NCBI GenBank assembly: GCA_050951005.1
Contig: JBMNIP010000004.1
Coordinates: 186,001 to 250,000, forward strand
Length of the DNA: 64,000 bases
Direction: 5' to 3'
Origin: UMGS1519 sp050951005
Lineage (GTDB): Bacteria > Actinomycetota > Coriobacteriia > Coriobacteriales > Eggerthellaceae
Shown here: one piece after another, positions 54,494 through 63,715 of the stretch
Position numbering within the stretch: the stretch's first letter is position 1
Layout: every line of letters starts with the position of its first letter
Translations under genes and position numbers: made by a program
The notes under the pieces: model-generated
What the model was told of the DNA's origin: nothing
What the model saw: only the letters and a program-made list of their open reading frames with translations
Databases searched by the model: none

Positions 54494-55921
54494 ATGCAGT
54501 TGAACATCGAACAGATCAGTCGGGCCGTTCAAGGCCATGTGATAATGGCCTATGCGGGTCTCGATAAGCTCGTTTCGGGCATTACCTGGGACTCTCGCGA
54601 GGTGGTTCCCGGAAACCTCTATGTGGCACTACCGGGAGAGCGGGTCGACGGACATGATTTCGTCGCCGACGCCTTCGCCTCAGGGGCCCGAGCGGTCCTT
54701 GTCTCGCATCCTATTCCCGATCAGGCTGTCGGCGCCTGCCAGGAGGCGGGCGGAGCGATCATCCATGTCGCCGATACCTACCAGGCCGTTACCGACTTGG
54801 CGCGCGCATGGCGAGGGCATCTTGGGGCAACGGTAATCGCGCTGACCGGTTCGAGCGGCAAGACGACAACGAAGAACCTGACGCGGGATGTGCTTTCCTC
54901 GGTGTATCGTGTGGTGGCAACGCGGGCAAACCAGAACAACGAGCTCGGAGTGCCGCGGACGCTTCTGAACGCCGAAGCGGATACGCAGGTCGTCATTGTC
55001 GAGATGGGTATGCGCGGTCTCCATCAGCTTTCGGGGCTCTGCTCGTTCGTGAAGCCGGATATGGCCGTGGTCACGAATGTGGGGACAAGCCATATAGAGC
55101 TGCTTGGCAGCCGCGAAAACATCGCCCGAGCGAAGAGCGAGCCCGTAGCGGCGCTCCCGTCGGGAGGCACGGCGTTTCTGAATGCTTCCGACGATTTCAC
55201 CGATTTCATCTGCTCCGAGGCACAAACCGCACAGCGGGGCGTAGAGGTGGTTCGTTATTGCGGAACGGGGGATGCAGACGGTACGGCGCAGGTGTACGCC
55301 ACCGAGACCAGGCTGGATGCCGATGGCCGTCCGAGCTTCGAGCTGCATCTGCCCACGGGCACAGTTGCGGTTTCCCTGTCATTGCGCGGCGTGCATAACG
55401 TCCATAATGCCTGTGCGGCTGCGGCTGTTGCCTGGAAGCTTGGCATGTCGCCGCAGGCGATTGCGCAAGCGCTGGGCGATGCACAGGCCGAAACGGGCCG
55501 CCAGGAGATGCTGCATACGGCAGCGGGTGTGACGGTGATCGACGATTCGTACAACGCCAATCCCGATTCGATGGCGGCTTCGTTGGCGATGTTCTCCGCC
55601 CTTTCCGTTTCGGGTGCGCGAATAGCTGTGCTCGGAGATATGGGCGAGCTCGGTTCGTATTCCCGACAAGGGCACCGCCAGGTGGGCGCCCGTGCTGCAG
55701 CAAGCGGTATCGACCGCTTGATTTGCGTCGGTTCGCTGTCTGCCGATATCGCCGATGCAGCGCAGGCAGCAGGTATGGACCCTGCTGCTATCCAGCAGGT
55801 TGAAACCCCCGCCCAAGCGCTGGATCTTCTTGTACGCTCACTGGCGGCGGGAGACGCTGTCTTGGTTAAGGCATCCCATGCAACCGGTTTGGATGCCGTG
55901 GTAAAAGGATTGATTCGGTAA
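54494..55921 (+). CDS. murF: UDP-MurNAc-tripeptide-D-Ala-D-Ala ligase MurF
   Basis: A 475-residue Mur ligase completing the pentapeptide. ITWDSREVVPGNLYVALPGER is the N-terminal domain signature; ALTGSSGKTTTKNLT is the P-loop; NQNNELGVPRTLL, VEMGMRGLHQL and DDSYNANPDSMAASLAM are MurF hallmarks, as is GDMGELGSYSRQGH. The ddl gene that would supply D-Ala-D-Ala is not in the window. Its TAA overlaps the mraY ATG by one base (TAATG). Confidence 0.95.
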   Translation: MQLNIEQISRAVQGHVIMAYAGLDKLVSGITWDSREVVPGNLYVALPGERVDGHDFVADAFASGARAVLVSHPIPDQAVGACQEAGGAIIHVADTYQAVTDLARAWRGHLGATVIALTGSSGKTTTKNLTRDVLSSVYRVVATRANQNNELGVPRTLLNAEADTQVVIVEMGMRGLHQLSGLCSFVKPDMAVVTNVGTSHIELLGSRENIARAKSEPVAALPSGGTAFLNASDDFTDFICSEAQTAQRGVEVVRYCGTGDADGTAQVYATETRLDADGRPSFELHLPTGTVAVSLSLRGVHNVHNACAAAAVAWKLGMSPQAIAQALGDAQAETGRQEMLHTAAGVTVIDDSYNANPDSMAASLAMFSALSVSGARIAVLGDMGELGSYSRQGHRQVGARAAASGIDRLICVGSLSADIADAAQAAGMDPAAIQQVETPAQALDLLVRSLAAGDAVLVKASHATGLDAVVKGLIR

Positions 55922-56967
55922 TGTCCAAGTTCTCCATCTACCCGACCTTCGTCGTATTCGTCGCTATGGTGCTTGCTGCTGCATTGACCATGGTGTTGAC
56001 CCCGTTGTTCATTCGCCTTCTAAAGCGGCGGCACATCGGCCAGCAGGTCCGTGCCGACGGCCCGCAGAGCCATCTGGTGAAGCAGGGCACGCCGACCATG
56101 GGCGGTATCATGATGCTCATCGGCGCAACGGTGGCCATGCTCATTGTCTGCAAGGTTTCGCCAACCCTGATCGCGCTTATCGTTGCCACGCTGCTCACTG
56201 GCGCCCTTGGCCTGGTCGATGATGCGGCGAAGGTTATCAACAAGCGCTCGCTCGGCTTAACGCCGAAAGCGAAGCTCATCGGGCAATTCGCCATCGCTGT
56301 TGTCTTCATTCTGGTGGCGGTGAACGTGCTCGGGGTGCCCCCGACGGTTGATATTCCCTTCATTTGCGTACTCGACCTGGGTATTTGGACGACTTCGCTC
56401 GATATCGGCGGGTTCCATATCATCATTCCCTGGCTGTATCTGATTATCATCAGCATCCTGATTGCCGGTATGACCAACGCCACGAATCTGACCGATGGCC
56501 TGGATGGCCTGGCGGCAGGTACGGTGATGATCGTCATGCTGGTAATGGCTGCCATCGCGTACCGATCCGATATGCTGGATGCGTCGGTATTTGCAGCGGC
56601 GCTGGCCGGTTCATGCATCGGCTTTTTGTGGTTCAACAGCTATCCAGCCGATATCTTCATGGGCGATACCGGGTCGGAGGCGCTTGGTTGTGCGCTTGCC
56701 TGTTTGGCCGTGGTGACGAAGACCGAATTCGTCGTGCTGATCATCGGCATGCTGTTTATTGCCGAAGCTGTTTCGGTCATCATCCAAGTGCTGCATTACA
56801 AGCGCACGAAGAAGCGCGTGTTCCTGATGGCGCCCCTGCATCATCATTTTGAGCGCAAGGGCTGGAGCGAGGTGAAGGTGGTCATTCGCTTCTGGATCGT
56901 ATCCGCGGCGTTTGCGGCCATCGGCTTCTGCCTGTATTTCGCCGAATCATTGCTTACGGTAGCGTAG
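55921..56967 (+). CDS. mraY: Phospho-MurNAc-pentapeptide transferase MraY
   Basis: A 348-residue integral membrane enzyme with about ten helices, moving phospho-MurNAc-pentapeptide onto undecaprenyl phosphate to make lipid I. Cytoplasmic signatures: QGTPTMGGIMMLIGAT, GLVDDAAKVINKRSLGL (DDxxK catalytic Asp pair), NATNLTDGLDGLAAGT, the DIFMGDTGSEALG Mg-binding loop and LMAPLHHHFERKGW (the HHH motif). Complete and normal length. Tightly coupled to murF. Confidence 0.97.
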   Translation: MSKFSIYPTFVVFVAMVLAAALTMVLTPLFIRLLKRRHIGQQVRADGPQSHLVKQGTPTMGGIMMLIGATVAMLIVCKVSPTLIALIVATLLTGALGLVDDAAKVINKRSLGLTPKAKLIGQFAIAVVFILVAVNVLGVPPTVDIPFICVLDLGIWTTSLDIGGFHIIIPWLYLIIISILIAGMTNATNLTDGLDGLAAGTVMIVMLVMAAIAYRSDMLDASVFAAALAGSCIGFLWFNSYPADIFMGDTGSEALGCALACLAVVTKTEFVVLIIGMLFIAEAVSVIIQVLHYKRTKKRVFLMAPLHHHFERKGWSEVKVVIRFWIVSAAFAAIGFCLYFAESLLTVA

Positions 56968-56977
56968 GAGGCAAGCC

Positions 56978-58504
56978 ATGGAGAACGGCAAAAGGGCGAT
57001 GCTTCTGGGATCTCACGCTGCTTTCGAGGATTTGGGCGATGTGCTCATCCTGGGTCTGGGCAAGAGCGCTACGGCGGCGGCAGACTATTGTTTGAGCCGC
57101 TTGGGCGGTCGTGTACGCTCGGTGTCGATTGCCGCCGGCGCGCGTTCGGCACAGGCTGAAGAGAAGGCGCGCGGATTCGTGGAGCGCGGTGCCAAGGTCG
57201 CGTTCGATTGCTATGAGATTCACGGAGCCTATGATTTGGCTATTGCGAGCCCCGGTATCTCGCAATTCGAGGATTTCTACCGCAGCGCCGAAGCCGCGAG
57301 TTCCGAAATCATCAGCGAAGTTGAGTTCGCGTGGCGGGAAAGCCCTTCCTCCACGCGCTGGGTGGGCATTACCGGAACGAACGGCAAGACCACCACGACA
57401 TCGTTGACGACGCATCTGCTGAATGCAGCCGGAATCGAAGCTGTATCGGTCGGCAACATCGGCGATACCTGTTTGGATGCGGTGGCCGAGTATCCGGCTG
57501 ATGGGCCGGGGCCAGTGCCGGCGCGGGTGCTTGTTGCAGAGGTTTCTTCATTCCAGCTGGCATCCACCCGCCTGTTTGCCCCGCAGATTGCCGTGCTGCT
57601 GAATATCACTCCTGACCACATCAGTTGGCACAAGTCGTTCGAGGCTTACGCGGCAGCCAAGCGCAAGGTGTATGCGAACCTTGCGTCGGTTCCCGGGTCG
57701 CTTGCTATTCTCGGTGCGACGGACGAGCAGGTTCGTATTTGTGTCCGTGCGATGAAGGCTCAGGGTGCAGCCCGTGGCTTCGCCTATCTTCCCATCGGCG
57801 CGAAGGCCGGTCTTCAGGCGAATATGCATGATGTCTGCGGTTCCGAGCGGGCGGCGTATCTGCGCGAAGACGGCATGCTGTGCCTGCAGCAGGGCGAAGC
57901 GGTAACCGAGTTGGTTGATGTCGACGAACTGCAGATAAAGGGGCGCCACAATGCGGCAAATGCGCTGGCTGCCGCCAGTGCGGCCCTGGAGCTGGGAGCA
58001 GAAGTTCCCGCGGTGCGGGAAGGGCTGCGCTCCTTCGCCCCCCTGGCACATCGGATCGAGCCTTGTGGATCCATTGCGGGTGTTGCCTGCTACAACGATT
58101 CGAAAGCGACGAATGTCGATGCCACGCTGAAGGCTCTTGCCGCCTTCGCTCCGAAAAGGCCGATTGCCCTGTTGGGCGGCTTCGATAAGGGCACGCCGCT
58201 TGACAGCCTGGTGAAGGCTGCGCAAGAGCACTGCAAAGCAGTGGTTTGCTTCGGTGCGGCGGCACCGCGCTTCGAGAAGGCATTCGCCGATGCGGTTATT
58301 CCGGTAATCCCCGCGCAGGGAATGGAATCGGCACTCGATGCCGCACTCGACATCGCCGAGGTCGGGGACATTGTCCTGTTGAGCCCGGCGTGTTCCTCGT
58401 TCGACGAATTCGCCAACTTCGAGGAGCGCGGTGACGTGTTCAAGAAACTCGTCACGCAGCGTGTTCAAGCGGATGGAGACCAAGGAGCAGCCGATGGCCG
58501 ATAG
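56978..58504 (+). CDS. murD: UDP-MurNAc-L-Ala-D-Glu ligase MurD
   Basis: A 508-residue Mur ligase adding D-Glu to UDP-MurNAc-L-Ala. N-terminal Rossmann region DVLILGLGKSATAAADY, P-loop GITGTNGKTTTT (from residue 130), VAEVSSFQLASTRLF, LNITPDHISWHKSFEAY and CYNDSKATNVDATLKAL, which is diagnostic for MurD. The C-terminus LLSPACSSFDEFANFEERG is standard. Slightly longer than E. coli MurD (438). Its end overlaps the ftsW start by 11 nt. Confidence 0.95.
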   Translation: MENGKRAMLLGSHAAFEDLGDVLILGLGKSATAAADYCLSRLGGRVRSVSIAAGARSAQAEEKARGFVERGAKVAFDCYEIHGAYDLAIASPGISQFEDFYRSAEAASSEIISEVEFAWRESPSSTRWVGITGTNGKTTTTSLTTHLLNAAGIEAVSVGNIGDTCLDAVAEYPADGPGPVPARVLVAEVSSFQLASTRLFAPQIAVLLNITPDHISWHKSFEAYAAAKRKVYANLASVPGSLAILGATDEQVRICVRAMKAQGAARGFAYLPIGAKAGLQANMHDVCGSERAAYLREDGMLCLQQGEAVTELVDVDELQIKGRHNAANALAAASAALELGAEVPAVREGLRSFAPLAHRIEPCGSIAGVACYNDSKATNVDATLKALAAFAPKRPIALLGGFDKGTPLDSLVKAAQEHCKAVVCFGAAAPRFEKAFADAVIPVIPAQGMESALDAALDIAEVGDIVLLSPACSSFDEFANFEERGDVFKKLVTQRVQADGDQGAADGR

Positions 58505-60191
58505 TTCGAGCAGAGCTTCGGGCCGCACCGGCCTTTTCTCGCTGTTCCGGGGGGAGAACGTCCCCGCTGAGGTGATGGGGCCGCGCTTGTTGGTGGGCGT
58601 ATGTGCCATCGCATTGACCATCATCGGCATCGTGATGGTGTATTCCGCCTCTTCCATCGAGGCCATCTCTGAATCGGGGGATGCTACCTATTACATGGTC
58701 AGGCAGGTGATCTTCGCCTTGATCGGCGGAGGGCTGGCCTTCGTTTGCGTGCGATTCGTGCCCTACCATGCCTGGTTGGGGACCGTCGGCCTTGTCTACT
58801 ACGTGATCTGCATGATCCTGGTTGTGCTTACCGCCGCAATGGGTCTGGTCGGACTTGGTGCGCAACGTTGGCTTTCCATCGGTGGCGTGACGCTTCAGCC
58901 ATCCGAATTCGCGAAGATCGCCCTGATTCTGGCATCGACCCGGCTGATGCTGGAATATCGTAGCGACATGCTGACCCAGATGCAATTCGTAGCGCGTATG
59001 TGCCTGTTCGTGCTGCTGCCGCTGATATTCATCTTCCGTGCCCAGAGCGATTTGGGAACGACTATGATCTGCCTGGTCGGCATCCTCACCATTCTCTGGG
59101 TCGGCGGTGTGTCCTGGCGGGTCCTTCTTGGCATCGTCATCGCCTGCCTGTTTTTTGGTGTGATTGCCTCGCATACCGGATACCGCTCCGACCGTTGGAT
59201 CTACCTGGACCCCTGGTCGGACTACTATGGTTCGGGTTTCCAAATCATCCATTCATGGTACGCCTTCGCCCAAGGTGGGCTCTTCGGTCAAGGTCTCGGT
59301 AATTCTGCAGAGAAGTACTTGTATCTGCCCGAGGCGGAGACCGACTTCATCTTCTCCATCATCGGAGAAGAGCTCGGTTTCGTCGGCGCTGTGTTCGTGA
59401 TTGCGCTGTTCGTGGGATTCTTGATAGGCGGGCTGCGCATGGCACAAAGCGCTGCCGACGATGCGGGCAGCCTCCTTTGTGCGGGCCTGTCGGTAATGCT
59501 CGTGTTCCAGGCGTTCCTCAACATCGGCATGTGCGTCGGCATATTTCCCACTACCGGCAAGCCGCTGCCGTTCATTTCGGCAGGCGGTTCCTCGCTCATC
59601 GCCTCCCTGTTCATCGTCGGTATCATGCTCAGCGTGTCGTACTCAACGGACGAGTCCGTCTACGAACGCCGCCGGACCAATCTGCGGTTGCTGCGCATGG
59701 AAGACGAGGAGGTTGCGGGTCGTTCTCTGCAAGATGGCGCTCGTGTACCAGCGGGCCGTGCGGGCATGACGACATTCCAAGGAGTGATGCACTCCCTGTT
59801 CGGAAGCGAGCGCCCAGATTCTTCAACGCATGCGGGCAGGCGAGCGCCGGATCGAAGGCGAAGGTATTCCGCCGAGCGCACCCGCCGCCCCGAACCCGAT
59901 GCGCGCTCGGATGAAGCGCGGCGGAGAAGGCGACAAGCCGCTGAGACCCGCCGGGGGAATGCCGGCGCCCCCCGTGCCCAGCGCGGCGATCGCCCTGACC
60001 AATCAAGGAGCTCCCGCCGTTCCCGTACTATTGATGGTTACCGCCCAGACGAGCAGCGCAATCATGCCGGGAGCACCCAGCGGAACCGTAACGACGGCTC
60101 TCTGCGTATCGTGAACGATTACCATGTTCCCAATCGACGCCGACAATCGGGATCCTCGTCTCGGGATTCCCGCAATCGGCACAGGAAGTGA
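58494..60191 (+). CDS. ftsW: Septal peptidoglycan glycosyltransferase FtsW with a long basic C-terminal tail
   Basis: A 565-residue SEDS protein. The membrane part (about residues 30-380, ten helices) contains the FtsW/RodA signature KPLPFISAGGSSLIASL and the LQPSEFAKIALIL block, and polymerises lipid II with FtsI. The last roughly 180 residues are cytoplasmic and unlike usual FtsW: an acidic stretch, then an Arg-, Ser-, Asp- and Pro-rich, low-complexity region (APDRRRRYSAERTRRPEPDA, then RRRRQAAETRRGN) ending NRHRK. The ATG at 58494 has AAGGAG. Gap to murG is 6 nt. Confidence 0.94.
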   Translation: MADSSSRASGRTGLFSLFRGENVPAEVMGPRLLVGVCAIALTIIGIVMVYSASSIEAISESGDATYYMVRQVIFALIGGGLAFVCVRFVPYHAWLGTVGLVYYVICMILVVLTAAMGLVGLGAQRWLSIGGVTLQPSEFAKIALILASTRLMLEYRSDMLTQMQFVARMCLFVLLPLIFIFRAQSDLGTTMICLVGILTILWVGGVSWRVLLGIVIACLFFGVIASHTGYRSDRWIYLDPWSDYYGSGFQIIHSWYAFAQGGLFGQGLGNSAEKYLYLPEAETDFIFSIIGEELGFVGAVFVIALFVGFLIGGLRMAQSAADDAGSLLCAGLSVMLVFQAFLNIGMCVGIFPTTGKPLPFISAGGSSLIASLFIVGIMLSVSYSTDESVYERRRTNLRLLRMEDEEVAGRSLQDGARVPAGRAGMTTFQGVMHSLFGSERPDSSTHAGRRAPDRRRRYSAERTRRPEPDARSDEARRRRRQAAETRRGNAGAPRAQRGDRPDQSRSSRRSRTIDGYRPDEQRNHAGSTQRNRNDGSLRIVNDYHVPNRRRQSGSSSRDSRNRHRK

Positions 60192-60197
60192 GATAGG

Positions 60198-61298
60198 ATG
60201 CTCTTCGTGCTTTCCGGTGGCGGCACCGCCGGGCATATCAATCCCGCGCTGGCCCTTGCCGAGGTTCTGATCGATCGAGGCCACAAAGTGGTTTTCGCTG
60301 GTACCCCGCAGGGTATCGAAGCGCGTTTGGTCCCCGAGGCGGGATTGGCGTTCGAGCCCTTCGAGGCCGCCGGCTTCAATCGCCGCCATCCCCAGACCAT
60401 CTTCCGAGCGGTGAGGCTCATCTCTGCCAGCACCAAACGTGCTGTGCATTGGTTCGATGAGATCCATCCCGATGCCGTTGTCGGATTCGGAGGCTATGTC
60501 TGCATCCCGGTAGCGCGGGCGGCCGAGAAGAAGGGTATCCCGGTTGTCGTGCACGAACAGAACTCCGTCATGGGCATCGCAAACCAGTATCTGGCAAAAC
60601 GGGCCGCGGCGGTTGCGCTGACCTATCGGGTAGCCGGCGAGGCGGTAGCAGATAAGTCGAAGCTTGTGGTCACCGGTAATCCGGTGCGCTCGTCGATCTT
60701 CGATGCGACGCGCGAACAGGGGCGCCGGATGCTCGGTATTCCCGACGATGCGACGATGCTGCTGGTATTCGGCGGCAGCCTGGGTGCACGCCATATCAAC
60801 GCGGCGCTCTGTTCACTCAAAGAACGGCTCTTGAACGTGGAGGGTCTGTATATCGTGCACATCACCGGTCCGAAAGAGCTCGAAACCGTCGAGCGCGATC
60901 TTGCCCTCACCGATGGGGAGCGAAAGCGCTGGCAGGTGATGGGCTATCAGAATCGCATGGGCGAGACCATGGCGGCAGCCGATCTGGTGGTTTCCCGGGC
61001 TGGGGCAACATCGCTGGCCGAGATCTCGGCGCGTCAGATTCCCGCATTGCTCGTGCCGTTCCCATATGCGACGGCAGACCATCAGACGGTCAATGCCCGC
61101 GAATACGTGCAGGCCGGGGCGGCATACATGGTGCCCGATGCAGATGTCGAGACTGAGGGCTTCGCCGACAAGCTGTTCGCCATGATCGATGACCCCCAAC
61201 TTCGCGAGCGCATGCACCAGGCAGCCGCATCGTTCAAGACGCGGGATGCCGCAGGTAATTTGGCAGATGTTGTGATACGGGCGGCCGCCCATAACTAA
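60198..61298 (+). CDS. murG: Lipid II synthase MurG (GlcNAc transferase)
   Basis: A 366-residue GT-B glycosyltransferase adding GlcNAc to lipid I on the inner face of the membrane. SGGGTAGHINPALALAEVL is the N-terminal G-loop; VVHEQNSVMGIANQYLAK and TGNPVR are typical; the UDP-GlcNAc site shows FGGSLGARHIN and SRAGATSLAEISARQIPALL, then PYATADHQTVNAREYVQAG. Complete, and 6 nt after ftsW. Confidence 0.96.
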   Translation: MLFVLSGGGTAGHINPALALAEVLIDRGHKVVFAGTPQGIEARLVPEAGLAFEPFEAAGFNRRHPQTIFRAVRLISASTKRAVHWFDEIHPDAVVGFGGYVCIPVARAAEKKGIPVVVHEQNSVMGIANQYLAKRAAAVALTYRVAGEAVADKSKLVVTGNPVRSSIFDATREQGRRMLGIPDDATMLLVFGGSLGARHINAALCSLKERLLNVEGLYIVHITGPKELETVERDLALTDGERKRWQVMGYQNRMGETMAAADLVVSRAGATSLAEISARQIPALLVPFPYATADHQTVNAREYVQAGAAYMVPDADVETEGFADKLFAMIDDPQLRERMHQAAASFKTRDAAGNLADVVIRAAAHN

Positions 61299-61346
61299 TG
61301 CTTCTACAATGTAGAGCTTAGATCCAACAAGGAAGCGAGGAAGGCT

Positions 61347-62789
61347 ATGGCAGCCCCAGAGATCAAGAAGGTCCACTTCATCGGCATCGGCGGCGTCGGC
61401 ATGAGCGGCATCGCCCATGTGGCACATGATCGGGGGCTGCAGGTGAGCGGTTCGGACCTTCGGTCCAGCCGCTATACCGATCAGCTGAAAGAGGCGGGCA
61501 TTACCGTCTACATCGGGCAATCTGCCGATAACCTGCCGGATGACGATGATGCCGTCGTCGTGGTATCCACGGCGATTCTGGACAACAATCCTGAACTGCA
61601 GGCAGCGCGCGAACGTAAGATGACTATCTGGCATCGTGCCCAGATGCTCGCTTATCTAGGCAGGGGTCGCAAGACGCTCGCGGTTGCCGGCACACATGGA
61701 AAAACCACCTCGTCGTCCATGCTTGCTTCGACGCTCGACGGCATGGGATACGATCCCAGCTTCCTGATCGGCGGAATGGTACGCGCCTATGGCACGAATG
61801 CCCATTCCGGTTCGGGGGAATATTACGTAGTCGAAGCGGACGAGAGCGATAAATCATTTACCTACCTCGATCCAGCGGCCGTGTTGGTGACCAACATCGA
61901 GGCAGACCATCTGGACCATTATGCCGACCTGGATGAGATCTATCGGCTGTTCTCAGCGTTCATGTCGCAGGTCCCCGAGCAGGGGGGTGTGATCGTCGTG
62001 TGCGGCGACCAGCCGGAACTGGTTCAGCTGGCACAGCCGATCGACCGTTCGGTCTATTCCTACGGGTTCGGTGAATCCTGCGATGCCCGTATCGTGTCGT
62101 GGGAGCCGCGCGGCATCGGAAGCGTGTTTTCCCTTCGCTTGCCCGATGGCACGCAGGTTGAAAGCTCGGTCAAGCAGAATCCCGGAAAGCACAACGTTTC
62201 GAATGCTGCAGGGGTGCTGACGCTTATCTGGGCGCTCGGCCTGCCCGTGGAACAGGCAGCTCGGGCACTGGGGGCTTTTGCGGGCGTTTCCCGCCGCTTC
62301 GATTTGGTGGGAGAGGCCGATGGCGTGACGGTTGTCGACGATTACGCGCACCATCCGACCGAGATTGCCGCAACCATCTCCGCTGCAGCCAAGCTCGACT
62401 TCAATCATGTGTATGTCATCTTCCAGCCTCATCGCTATTCGCGCGTCAAGCTGTTTACCGAATTGCTCCATGATGAATTCGGATCGGCATTCGACGAGGC
62501 GTCGGGCGTCTTGTTCATGAACGTCTACCCTGCAGGCGAAATGCCGGTTCCAGGAGTGTCGGGACAGACGTTTCTGGATGTTGTGCTCGACCATCCCGGC
62601 CATCCCGAAGCGCTATATGTGCCGCACCGCATGGATGTGGTGCCGACGATCCTGCCGTACCTGGAAAGCGGCGACTTGGTATTCACCATGGGAGCGGGCG
62701 ACGTGACCGCCATCGGACCCCAGCTGGTCGAGGCACTGCAAGAACGTGCTGCTGCACGCAAAGCGTCATCCGAGGGTTCGGCTCGATGA
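61347..62789 (+). CDS. murC: UDP-MurNAc-L-alanine ligase MurC
   Basis: A 480-residue Mur ligase adding L-Ala to UDP-MurNAc. KVHFIGIGGVGMSGIAHVA is the N-terminal Rossmann motif, GTHGKTTSSSML (from residue 115) the P-loop, VVEADESDKSFTYLDP and NIEADHLDHY the catalytic blocks, DDYAHHPTEIAAT the MurC-specific motif, and FQPHRYSRVK follows. Its stop overlaps the murB start by 4 nt (ATGA). No MurC-Ddl or other fusion. Confidence 0.96.
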   Translation: MAAPEIKKVHFIGIGGVGMSGIAHVAHDRGLQVSGSDLRSSRYTDQLKEAGITVYIGQSADNLPDDDDAVVVVSTAILDNNPELQAARERKMTIWHRAQMLAYLGRGRKTLAVAGTHGKTTSSSMLASTLDGMGYDPSFLIGGMVRAYGTNAHSGSGEYYVVEADESDKSFTYLDPAAVLVTNIEADHLDHYADLDEIYRLFSAFMSQVPEQGGVIVVCGDQPELVQLAQPIDRSVYSYGFGESCDARIVSWEPRGIGSVFSLRLPDGTQVESSVKQNPGKHNVSNAAGVLTLIWALGLPVEQAARALGAFAGVSRRFDLVGEADGVTVVDDYAHHPTEIAATISAAAKLDFNHVYVIFQPHRYSRVKLFTELLHDEFGSAFDEASGVLFMNVYPAGEMPVPGVSGQTFLDVVLDHPGHPEALYVPHRMDVVPTILPYLESGDLVFTMGAGDVTAIGPQLVEALQERAAARKASSEGSAR

Positions 62790-63715
62790 GCACCGTATCC
62801 ACGCATGGCCCATCGCCGCTCTTTGCCTACGGTCCGGGTTTCAAAGGGTCGGTTCGACGCGATGAGCCGATGAGCCGTCATACCACGTATCATATCGGAG
62901 GTCCCGCTTCGTATTTCATCGAAGTGGAGGACCTTGCTGCGCTCGCGCGGGTCATGGAGGATTGTGCGCGCTTCGAGCTGCCTTGGGCCCTGGTGGGACA
63001 AGGAAGCAACCTGCTCGTTTCCGACGATGGGTTCGACGGGGTCGTCATTGTATTGAAGGGCCAATTCCGCACCTGGACCTTCGATGCGGAGCACATGCGC
63101 TATGTCGTAGGCGCCGGAATGATGCTTTCGCGCATGGTTCAAGAAGCGTACCATGAGGGGCTTTCCGGTCTCGAATTCGCCGTCGGCACGCCGGGCACCA
63201 TCGGAGGAGCGCTTCGCATGAATGCCGGGACCGGTACGCAGTGGATCGGGCAGCGCGTCGTTTCAGTGACGACCTATCGGGTGAATGGCGGTTTGCTGCG
63301 CCGTGATGGCACCGATATCACGTGGGGTTATCGGTTCTCCTCGATTCCCGCTGACGAGATCGTGGTCGAATGCGAGCTTGCCATGGAACGGGGTGCCGAG
63401 GTGCTGATCCGCAACCGGATGGATGGGGCCCTTTCCCGCAGGAAGAAATCGCAGCCCATGGGAATGCCTTCGTGCGGGAGCGTGTTCCGCAACCCGGAGG
63501 GGAAGAGCGCGGGCCGGCTGATCGAGCAGCTGGGTCTGAAAGGCACTTCGGTCGGCGGGGCTCAGATCAGCACCGTCCATGCGAATTTCATCGTGAACAA
63601 GGGCGGGGCATCTGCCCTGGACGTGCTCAAACTCATGCATCTGGCACAGGATAAGGTGAAGGAGGCTTATGGCATCGAACTACAGCCGGAAGTCCGCTTC
63701 CTCGGGTTCGCGTAA
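62786..63715 (+). CDS. murB: UDP-N-acetylenolpyruvoylglucosamine reductase MurB
   Basis: A 309-residue FAD flavoenzyme reducing UDP-enolpyruvyl-GlcNAc to UDP-MurNAc. FAD-binding features: HTTYHIGGPASYFIEV, LVGQGSNLLVSDDGFDGV and GLEFAVGTPGTIGGALRMNAG. The catalytic serine is Ser232 in MPSCGSVFRNPEGKSAGRLI, and the C-terminus carries QISTVHANFIVNKGGASA. Type II organisation (no extra loop). Overlaps murC by 4 nt and the next gene by 47 nt. Confidence 0.95.
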   Translation: MSTVSTHGPSPLFAYGPGFKGSVRRDEPMSRHTTYHIGGPASYFIEVEDLAALARVMEDCARFELPWALVGQGSNLLVSDDGFDGVVIVLKGQFRTWTFDAEHMRYVVGAGMMLSRMVQEAYHEGLSGLEFAVGTPGTIGGALRMNAGTGTQWIGQRVVSVTTYRVNGGLLRRDGTDITWGYRFSSIPADEIVVECELAMERGAEVLIRNRMDGALSRRKKSQPMGMPSCGSVFRNPEGKSAGRLIEQLGLKGTSVGGAQISTVHANFIVNKGGASALDVLKLMHLAQDKVKEAYGIELQPEVRFLGFA